Assembly: GCA_903847545.1 (NCBI GenBank)
Contig: CAINDZ010000354.1
Coordinates: 1 to 16,176, forward strand
DNA length: 16,176 bases
Reading direction: 5' to 3'
Source of the DNA: an uncultured bacterium
Lineage (GTDB): Bacteria > Krumholzibacteriota > Krumholzibacteriia > LZORAL124-64-63
Of this stretch, positions 1 through 5,466 are shown one piece after another. The translations under genes and the position numbers were made by a program. How positions within the stretch are numbered: the stretch's first letter is position 1; each line of letters begins with the position of its first letter. Under the pieces are notes generated by a model, which did not search any database, was not told the origin of the DNA, and saw only the letters and a program-made list of their open reading frames with translations.

Positions 1-1083
1 ACGCAGGCCCTCGAGGATCTGGATCGACTCCTCGATCGAGGGCTGGTCGACGCGGATCTGCTGGAAGCGGCGCTCCAGGGCGCTGTCGCGCTCCAGGTAC
101 TTGCGGTACTCGTCGAGGGTTGTGGCGCCGATCGTCTGCAGCTCGCCGCGCGCCAGGGCCGGCTTCAGGATGTTCGAGGCATCCATCGCCCCACCCGTGG
201 CCCCCGCGCCGACCAGCGTGTGCATCTCGTCGATGAACAGCAGGATCTCGCCCTCCTGCTCGGTGACTTCCTTGATGACCTTCTTGAGGCGGTCCTCGAA
301 CTCGCCGCGGTACTTGGTGCCGGCGATCAGCGCGCCCAGGTCCAGGGCCAGCAGCCGCTTGCCCTTCAGGCCCTCGGGCACGTCGCCCTCGACCAGGCGG
401 CGTGCCAGGCCCTCGACCACCGCGGTCTTGCCCACGCCCGGCAGGCCGATCAGCACGGGGTTGTTCTTGGTGCGCCGGCTCAGGATCTGGATGACCCGCC
501 GGATCTCCTCGTCGCGCCCGATGATGGGGTCGATCTTCCCGGCCCGCGCCGCCGCGCACAGGTCGCGGGCGTACTTCGCCAGCGCCGAGTCGTTCCCCTC
601 GCCGACGCCGTTCTCGTCGTCGCCCTGGTAGGCCTGGTCGCCGCCGGTCTGCTCGAGCGCCCGGGCGATCTTCGCCGGGGTGGCGTCGAAGGTCTTCAGC
701 ACGCTGCCGGCCCGGCCGGTGTCGGCCGCCACGGCCAGGAGCAGCTCGCGGGTGCCGGTCATGGCGCCCTCGGCCCCGCCGCCGGCGCCCTTGCCGGACC
801 CCGCCAGTCGGTCGGCCTCGAGCAGCACCTTCTGCAGTTCGCGGCTGGGGGCCGGGACGTCCTTGGCCTGGATCTTCGGCAGCGAGCGCAGCTCGCCCTC
901 GGCGGTCCGGGCGATGAGCGCCGGGTCCAGTTCGAGCGAGCGCAGGACGTTCGTGGCCAGCCCGGTCTCGGCGAGCAGGGCCCACAGCAGATGCAGCGGC
1001 TCAAGCTGGGCGTGGCTCAGTTCGTAGGCCTTGGCCTGGGCGCGTTGCAGGGTGTCCATGGCGTTGACGGTCAGGTTCTTCAT
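1..1083 (-). CDS. clpB: ATP-dependent chaperone ClpB, N-terminal 361 residues (partial, cut by left edge)
   Basis: ClpB is a cytoplasmic hexameric AAA+ disaggregase that threads aggregated proteins together with DnaK. The minus-strand translation opens with a Clp N-domain (about residues 1-145; MKNLTVNAMDTLQRAQ, LEPLHLLWALL). The first AAA+ module follows: Walker A GLPGVGKT (213-220), substrate pore loop KYRGEFE (257-263), Walker B LLFIDE (281-286), the sensor segment GATTLDEYRKYLE (319-331) and arginine fingers in LERRF (336-340). The middle domain and second AAA+ module lie beyond the edge. ATG at 1081-1083 is preceded by a GGGGAGG ribosome site (complement of 1091-1097) with 7 bases of spacing. 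The glutamate usual at the second Walker A position in ClpB is Leu214 here; the GxxGxGKT pattern is still kept. It is divergent from mgsA. ClpA/ClpC is unlikely because the GAMDASNILKPALARGEL segment and N-domain fit ClpB. Confidence 0.95.
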   Translation of the reverse strand, partial: MKNLTVNAMDTLQRAQAKAYELSHAQLEPLHLLWALLAETGLATNVLRSLELDPALIARTAEGELRSLPKIQAKDVPAPSRELQKVLLEADRLAGSGKGAGGGAEGAMTGTRELLLAVAADTGRAGSVLKTFDATPAKIARALEQTGGDQAYQGDDENGVGEGNDSALAKYARDLCAAARAGKIDPIIGRDEEIRRVIQILSRRTKNNPVLIGLPGVGKTAVVEGLARRLVEGDVPEGLKGKRLLALDLGALIAGTKYRGEFEDRLKKVIKEVTEQEGEILLFIDEMHTLVGAGATGGAMDASNILKPALARGELQTIGATTLDEYRKYLERDSALERRFQQIRVDQPSIEESIQILEGLR

Positions 1084-1158
1084 CGTGGGGCCTCCCCGCC
1101 TGGTGGCGGCATGCGTCGGGAACGGGTGTTTCGAGGGGGATGGGCAGGGAGGGTGCCA

Positions 1159-1236
1159 AGATGGGGGGCGCGGCTGGCGAGACGTGTAAGATGTTACGTT
1201 ACAATATATTATCGCCCGCGCGATGACGCTGTATAC
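1159..1236 (-). promoter_or_regulatory. putative clpB promoter region
   Basis: Two candidates read towards clpB. The complement of 1159-1166 is CCCCATCT, a match to the sigma32-type -10 (CCCCATnT); the complement of 1184-1190 is CTTACAC, a poor -35 placed 17 bases away. Further up, the complement of 1208-1213 is GATAAT, with TATACA (complement of 1230-1235) 16 bases away, a 4/6 match to the sigma70 -35. A heat-shock promoter is expected for clpB, but the C-run is common in DNA this GC-rich. Which of the two is used cannot be decided from sequence. Confidence 0.3.
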
Positions 1237-1264
1237 GATATGCAATCAAGCGAGAGGGTGGAGA

Positions 1265-1292
1265 CCGCCGAATTGTCATGTCACAATGGCGG
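1265..1292. repeat. bulged inverted repeat CCGCC/ATTGT ... ACAAT/GGCGG
   Basis: Arms CCGCC (1265-1269) and ATTGT (1272-1276) pair with ACAAT (1283-1287) and GGCGG (1288-1292), leaving a two-base GA bulge and a six-base centre CATGTC. The inner part, ATTGT-N6-ACAAT, has the size of a dimeric repressor operator. It lies between the clpB and mgsA promoters, so it could serve either gene. No regulator is identified. Confidence 0.45.
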
Positions 1293-1310
1293 CGCACCTG
1301 CGTTCATGGC

Positions 1311-1331
1311 AGTCCTGGGGCGCCCAGGACT
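1311..1331. repeat. 9-base-arm inverted repeat abutting the first 18-base palindrome
   Basis: Arms AGTCCTGGG (1311-1319) and CCCAGGACT (1323-1331) are perfect complements around a three-base centre (GCG). The right arm shares its last three bases with the first copy of the 18-base palindrome, so the two dyads overlap. No T-run follows on either strand, so a terminator role is not supported. Confidence 0.5.
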
Positions 1332-1496
1332 TGCGCCGGCGCAAGTATCGGCGCCACCGGCGACCGCACCGACCGCCGCGCCCGCCCTGCTCAGCCCGGC
1401 CCTACTTGCGCCGGCGCAAGTACCGGCACCGCCGGCGACCGCAGCGGCCACCTCGCCCGACTTGCCCTGTCCGGCCCGACTTGCGCCGGCGCAACT
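1329..1496. repeat. three 18-base palindromes at exact 75-base period (tandem repeat units)
   Basis: The self-complementary sequence ACTTGCGCCGGCGCAAGT occurs at 1329-1346 and 1404-1421, with a one-mismatch copy (AACT in place of AAGT at the end) at 1479-1496. The starts are exactly 75 bases apart. The DNA after copies one and two is also similar (for example CCGGCGACCGCA in both), so the first two units are a diverged 75-base tandem duplication; after the third palindrome the similarity fades. A fourth perfect copy lies at 14667-14684. Seventy-five bases is about seven helical turns, so the sites would lie on nearly one DNA face. An operator array or a dispersed extragenic palindrome family are both possible. 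Confidence 0.85.
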
Positions 1497-1537
1497 CCCC
1501 TCACCCGATCGCCCTGTCCCCCCTCCCCGGCTCACCT

Positions 1538-1543
1538 TATAAT
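1538..1543 (+). promoter_or_regulatory. TATAAT -10 box, probable mgsA promoter
   Basis: An exact TATAAT sits in otherwise very GC-rich DNA, 62 bases upstream of the mgsA start. No good -35 is visible: the hexamer 17 bases upstream is TGTCCC. The promoter may therefore need an activator, and the third palindrome (1479-1496) ends 18 bases upstream of the expected -35 position. Confidence 0.45.
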
Positions 1544-1605
1544 AGGCGCGGCCCGCCGCCGCCTGGCGGCCCCGGCCCCAACCCCCTCCACCCGGGAGCC
1601 CGAAC

Positions 1606-2082
1606 GTGCCCACCGTGACCCGCAAGACCATCGCCCTGGTCGCCCACGACAACCAGAAGCGCGACCTCGCCGACTGGGTGGCCTTCAACTACGGCACCCT
1701 GGCCGACCACGCGATCGTCTGCACCGGCACCACCGGCCGACTCATCGAGGAGACCCTGGCCCGCCGCGCCGCCGAGGAGGGCAAGCCCGCCCCCCGGCCT
1801 ATCACCAAGTTGCGCTCGGGACCCCTGGGCGGGGACCAGCAGCTGGGGGCGATGATCGCCGAGGGCCGCATCGACGTGCTGATCTTCTTCTGGGACCCCA
1901 TGGAGCCCCAGCCCCACGACGTGGATGTGAAGGCGCTGCTGCGGATTTCCGCGGTCTACAACGTGACGGTGGCCTGCAACCGCTCGACGGCGGACTTCAT
2001 CGTGTCGTCGCCGCTGCTGGGGCAGCCGTATGTGCCTATCCTGCCTGATTTTACGGGGTACCTGGAGCGGAAGGTGGACTAG
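1606..2082 (+). CDS. mgsA: methylglyoxal synthase
   Basis: MgsA converts dihydroxyacetone phosphate to methylglyoxal and phosphate in the cytoplasm, a glycolytic bypass used when phosphate is short or sugar phosphates pile up. Family signatures run the full length: IALVAHD with His14/Asp15, phosphate-binding CTGTTG (39-44), SGPLGGDQQ (71-79) with catalytic Asp77, IDVLIFFWDP (89-98), PHDVDVKALLR with His104, and TADFI. The GTG start has GGGAG (1594-1598) seven bases upstream. At 158 residues it is slightly longer than the E. coli enzyme because of an extra stretch of about 11 residues between the TGTTG and SGP motifs, rich in Arg, Glu and Pro. It is transcribed away from clpB. No terminator is seen behind it. 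Confidence 0.96.
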   Translation: MPTVTRKTIALVAHDNQKRDLADWVAFNYGTLADHAIVCTGTTGRLIEETLARRAAEEGKPAPRPITKLRSGPLGGDQQLGAMIAEGRIDVLIFFWDPMEPQPHDVDVKALLRISAVYNVTVACNRSTADFIVSSPLLGQPYVPILPDFTGYLERKVD

Positions 2083-2102
2083 GGAGCGCGCCGGCAGATT
2101 TG

Positions 2103-2132
2103 TTGACTTCAGCCGATCACTTATGGGATAAT
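2103..2132 (+). promoter_or_regulatory. sigma70-type promoter TTGACT-N18-GATAAT for the beta-propeller gene
   Basis: TTGACT (2103-2108) and GATAAT (2127-2132) are 5/6 matches to consensus, separated by 18 bases, in a locally AT-rich patch. Transcription would start near 2139 and give a 5' leader of about 124 bases. A hairpin in the leader (GGCGAG 2233-2238 with CTCGCC 2246-2251) ends exactly where the GGGAGG ribosome site begins. Confidence 0.6.
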
Positions 2133-2262
2133 CATACTTAAGAAGTGGGATGTCGTGCGGCCCGAGGCCGGGGATCCCTTTCGCCCATGCCATGCCGACT
2201 GCCCACCATCCGGACCAAACCGGGTTCACCGCGGCGAGGACCTCTCTCGCCGGGAGGCGCCA

Positions 2263-4521
2263 ATGCGACGCATCCTTGCCCTTTCCCTGTTGGTGCTGGC
2301 CGCAGCCCGGCCCGCGCACGCCGCGTGGCCGTCCTCGCCGACGACCAACCTCCCGGTCTGCACCTGGGCGGGCACACAGCACGATGCGCGGGTGGTCACC
2401 GACGGCAACGGCGGTGCCATCGTGGCGTGGCGCGACCAGCGCAGCGACACCGGCGACATCTATGCCCAGCACCTGCTCGCGTCCGGGATCGTCGACCCGG
2501 CGTGGCCGGTCGGCGGACGGGCGATCACCGTCGCCACCGGCAACCAGCTCTTGCCCTTACTCGTCAGCGATGGCGCCGGCGGCGCCATCATCACGTGGGA
2601 GGACATGCGCAACGGACCGTCCGATATCTATGCGCAGCGCGTGCTGGCGTCCGGCGCAGTCGACGCGGCGTGGCCGGTCAATGGCCGCGCGGTCTGCAGC
2701 GCGGCGAGCGATCAGGGACAGCAGCAGATCGTCACCGACGGCGCCGGGGGCGCCATCATCACATGGGTGGACTATCGCGGCGTCAACACGGACATCTACG
2801 CGGCGCGCGTGACTTCCGCGGGCGTGGTCGATGCGGCGTGGGGTGTCAACGGCCGAGCGGTCTGCACGCAGGCGGCCGGCCAGACCCAGCCGCAGTTGAT
2901 CGCCGACGGCGCCGGCGGGGTGTTCATCTGCTGGCAGGATGGCCGCAGCGGCACCGAAACCGACATCTATGCCGAGCATGTGCTGGCCACCGGCGAGCGC
3001 GACGGCGCGCGGCCCTACGCCGAGCAGGCCGTCTGCACGGCGGTCGACTACCAGAGCGGCCCGCAGATGATCTCCGATGGTGCGGGCGGCTTCATCGCCG
3101 CCTGGACCGACGAGCGTGATGGGTCGATGGCCGGCAACAGCAGCGTCTATGTCGTGCGGATGCTGGCGAACGGCACCGTTGCGTCCGGGTGGCCCACGAA
3201 TGGGCGCGCGGTGTGCAACGTCGCGGGCAAGCAGGGCTCCCCCTCGATCGCGCCCGACGGGGACGGTGGCATCTTCGTCACATGGACGGACATGCGGAGC
3301 GGCGGCGTCAGCCCCCGCAACATCTACGCACAGCATCTCGACGCCGCGGGCAGCGTCGAGGCCGGGTGGACGGCCGAAGGGCTGGCCGTCTGCACGGCGA
3401 TCAGTGACCAGGACAACCCGCGTATCGTCATCGACGGGACCGGCGGCTTCATCGCCGCCTGGGACGACGCGCGCACGACCTCGCTGGACATCTACGCGCA
3501 ACGCATCGGCCCCTTCGGCCGCCTCGGCTCGCCCGAACCGCACATCGCCGGCGTGCACGATGTGCCCTGGGACCAGGGCGGCCACGTGAAGGTGACCTGG
3601 GACGCCTCGACCCTCGACACGCAGCGCGACGGCGAGTTCACGGGCTACGATATCCTGCGCGCCTCGCCCGGCAAGGCCGGCGGCGCGGTTGCGATCCTCG
3701 GCGACGACCTCGCCGCGCTGCGCACCGGCGACCTGGTCGCGGTGCCCCGGTCCGGCGCCACGACCTACTGGGAATACATGACCAGCGTCCCGGCGCTGCA
3801 CTTCGTGGCCAACTACGCCTATGTGTCGCCGACGACCAGCGACTCGATGGCCGTCGCCAACCCGCTGACCTCGTTCATGGTCGTCGGGCGCAACGCCACC
3901 GGTTCCATGTACTGGCCGTCGGCGGTTGTCTCGGGCTACTCGGTGGACAACCTGGCGCCGCTCGCGCCCGGCGCGCTGGCCGGCAACTGCGCCGCCGGCG
4001 TGGCGCACCTGACCTGGTTCGCCAATGCCGAGCCCGACCTGGCCGGCTACCGCGTGTACCGCGGCGCCACGTCGTCGTTCACGCCCGGCCCCGCCTCGCT
4101 GGTTGCCTCGACCGCGCTGACGCGTTGCGACGTCAGCGGCGACTACGGCTGGTTCAAGCTGACCGCCATCGACGCCCACGGCAACGAGTCGCCCGTCGCC
4201 ACCCTGGCGCCGGCGGCCACCTCGCCGGTCGACGGCCCGCGCCCCGTGTTCATGTTCGCGGCGCCGGCGCCCAACCCGGCCTCGGGCGGCACCATGTTCA
4301 GCTTCTCGCTGGCGCAGTCGGGCTCCGTGAGCCTGGCCGTGCACGACCTGGCGGGGCGGCGTGTGCGCACGATCCTGAACGGCGAGCTGGCCGTGGGCGC
4401 GCACAGCGAGCGCTGGGACCTGCGCGACGACGCGGGCCATCGCGTGGGGGCGGGCATGTACGTGGCGCGGCTGGTGACGGCCGACGGCGTGAGGACGCAG
4501 CGCATGGTGGTGGTGCCGTAG
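2263..4521 (+). CDS. secreted seven-repeat (probable beta-propeller) protein with FlgD-like C-terminal domain
   Basis: I know the architecture but not a specific function. ATG 2263 was chosen because GGGAGG (2252-2257) lies 5 bases upstream and a signal peptide follows (MRRILALSLLVLAAARPAHA, probable cut after residue 20), giving 752 residues. Seven repeats of 56-60 residues begin near 46, 102, 158, 214, 271, 331 and 390, each with xDGxGGxxxxW.D.R, mostly followed by D.YA..V. Seven such units suggest a seven-bladed propeller. Cysteines recur at the equivalent AVC position (145, 201, 258, 318, 377, plus 33). A middle region (430-560) and a fibronectin-III-like segment (about 565-650) follow, then the FlgD-like Ig domain (about 665-752), which in FCB bacteria is often at the C-terminus of exported proteins. 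Ends 19 bases from the convergent neighbour's stop. Confidence 0.8.
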   Translation: MRRILALSLLVLAAARPAHAAWPSSPTTNLPVCTWAGTQHDARVVTDGNGGAIVAWRDQRSDTGDIYAQHLLASGIVDPAWPVGGRAITVATGNQLLPLLVSDGAGGAIITWEDMRNGPSDIYAQRVLASGAVDAAWPVNGRAVCSAASDQGQQQIVTDGAGGAIITWVDYRGVNTDIYAARVTSAGVVDAAWGVNGRAVCTQAAGQTQPQLIADGAGGVFICWQDGRSGTETDIYAEHVLATGERDGARPYAEQAVCTAVDYQSGPQMISDGAGGFIAAWTDERDGSMAGNSSVYVVRMLANGTVASGWPTNGRAVCNVAGKQGSPSIAPDGDGGIFVTWTDMRSGGVSPRNIYAQHLDAAGSVEAGWTAEGLAVCTAISDQDNPRIVIDGTGGFIAAWDDARTTSLDIYAQRIGPFGRLGSPEPHIAGVHDVPWDQGGHVKVTWDASTLDTQRDGEFTGYDILRASPGKAGGAVAILGDDLAALRTGDLVAVPRSGATTYWEYMTSVPALHFVANYAYVSPTTSDSMAVANPLTSFMVVGRNATGSMYWPSAVVSGYSVDNLAPLAPGALAGNCAAGVAHLTWFANAEPDLAGYRVYRGATSSFTPGPASLVASTALTRCDVSGDYGWFKLTAIDAHGNESPVATLAPAATSPVDGPRPVFMFAAPAPNPASGGTMFSFSLAQSGSVSLAVHDLAGRRVRTILNGELAVGAHSERWDLRDDAGHRVGAGMYVARLVTADGVRTQRMVVVP

Positions 4522-4540
4522 GGAGCGGCGTGTCGGCCCT

Positions 4541-5257
4541 TCAGCGATCCATTTGCCGGCGCTGCCACACGGCCAGCGCCGGCATCGTCATCGCGAGGGT
4601 CGAGTAGACGAAGCCCGCCATGGCGCCGCCGCGACCGGGCACCAGGGCCGCCCACACCGCAGACAGCAGGCCGGTTCCCGCCATCACCACATACGACGCC
4701 ACCTGGTGGCGCGTGCGCAACCGCTCGCGCGCATCGAGGCGCAATGCCGGCACGCGCAGCGCGTGCGCGTAGAGCAGCGCCATCAGCCCCGACTGCGCCG
4801 CGAAGCCCACGCCGTAGATGACGAACAGCCCATGCAGGTCGGACATCTTTTCCACCGTGAAGGTGGCCGGCAGGGCCCCGTGACTCATCCACGACGCCAG
4901 CGCCGAGAACACCATCTTCAGCGGGTACACGTAGACCAGCATCACGAAGATCATCGACAGGCTGAGCACGGTCGCGGTGCGGTCCTCCAGCCCGTAGCGG
5001 CGGCCCCAGCGGCGGTGGGCCGTCCAGAAGCCGGCGATGGCCGCGAAGCTGGCCGCGAAGGCGGGCACGTCGCGCAGGGCGGTGACCAGTTGCTCGTAGC
5101 TGGACGGCACGCCGCCCGGACGGATGACCAGGATAGTCACGGCGAAGGCGAAGGCCGCGTCGCAGTACGCGTCCAGGCGCGTGGCGGACACGCCGCGCTG
5201 CCGCACGTCGTCGCGCACGGGCAGGTCGGCCAGCATCTCGTCGGTCCAGGCTTTCAC
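4541..5257 (-). CDS. TMEM175/DUF1211-family integral membrane protein (putative cation channel)
   Basis: Prokaryotic TMEM175 proteins are six-helix membrane proteins; characterised members conduct potassium. The family's first-helix motif is recognisable as RLDAYCDAAFAFAVTILVI (27-45), with Asp33 and Phe36 at the expected places, but the usual F-S-D is Y-C-D here. About six hydrophobic segments are seen (near 28-46, 66-82, 97-118, 143-163, 186-205 and 212-230), and the length of 238 residues fits. GTG at 5255-5257 is chosen because GGAGGT (complement of 5267-5272) sits nine bases upstream; the in-frame ATG at 5371 would add 38 residues of Pro/Gly-rich sequence with no homology look. Divergent from the DUF3857 operon and convergent with the propeller gene. 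Ion conduction is inferred from family only. Confidence 0.72.
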   Translation of the reverse strand: MKAWTDEMLADLPVRDDVRQRGVSATRLDAYCDAAFAFAVTILVIRPGGVPSSYEQLVTALRDVPAFAASFAAIAGFWTAHRRWGRRYGLEDRTATVLSLSMIFVMLVYVYPLKMVFSALASWMSHGALPATFTVEKMSDLHGLFVIYGVGFAAQSGLMALLYAHALRVPALRLDARERLRTRHQVASYVVMAGTGLLSAVWAALVPGRGGAMAGFVYSTLAMTMPALAVWQRRQMDR

Positions 5258-5466
5258 GGGTTCGGCACCTCCGGTTATCGGTGAGAATGGATCCTTTTTC
5301 GTGATCCGTCGAGGCGTTATCGCGCCCGGGCCGTGCGGCGACGGCGCGCCGGCCCCAAATCCACCATGCACGCGGCCCCGGGATGGTGATAAATTCCCCG
5401 GCGACCCGTCGGCTGCCCCCCAAGCGGCCGACCCGACCGCCGCCCCATCACCCCCGCGAGGTCATC

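Larger units (their letters stand above)
1084..1605. other. clpB-mgsA divergent intergenic region, 522 bases, rich in dyad symmetries
   Basis: No credible gene is seen in this stretch. Long open frames exist on both strands, but they translate to Pro/Arg/Ala-rich low-complexity peptides typical of GC-rich non-coding DNA. It contains, in order: the clpB ribosome site; a possible heat-shock type -10 (1159-1166); an AT-rich island near 1187-1250 that stands out from its surroundings and is the likely clpB promoter; a bulged dyad (1265-1292); a 9-base-arm inverted repeat (1311-1331); three copies of an 18-base palindrome with a 75-base period (1329-1496); and a TATAAT box (1538-1543) ahead of mgsA. 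This is much more structure than either gene needs for basal transcription. Confidence 0.8.

Noticed and set aside
1329..1496. CRISPR-like array (18-base repeat, 57-base spacing)
   Set aside because: The repeats are perfect palindromes of only 18 bases, the spacers of units one and two are similar to each other, there are only three copies, and no cas genes are near.
220..1542. Long plus-strand open frame antisense to clpB
   Set aside because: It is mostly the reverse strand of an unambiguous clpB gene, continues into low-complexity Pro/Ala sequence, and has no ribosome site or recognisable domain.
2155..2262. Upstream ATG for the propeller gene
   Set aside because: It would put 36 charged, Pro-rich residues in front of a clear signal peptide; ATG 2263 has the ribosome site.
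4522..4540. Bidirectional terminator between the convergent propeller and TMEM175 genes
   Set aside because: Only 19 bases separate the stops and no stem with a T-run is visible there.
5274..5400. Clear divergent promoters between the TMEM175 gene and the DUF3857 operon
   Set aside because: Several -10-like strings occur (GATAAA at 5388-5393 on plus, GATAAC on minus), but none has a credible -35 at the right distance, so none is listed as a feature.
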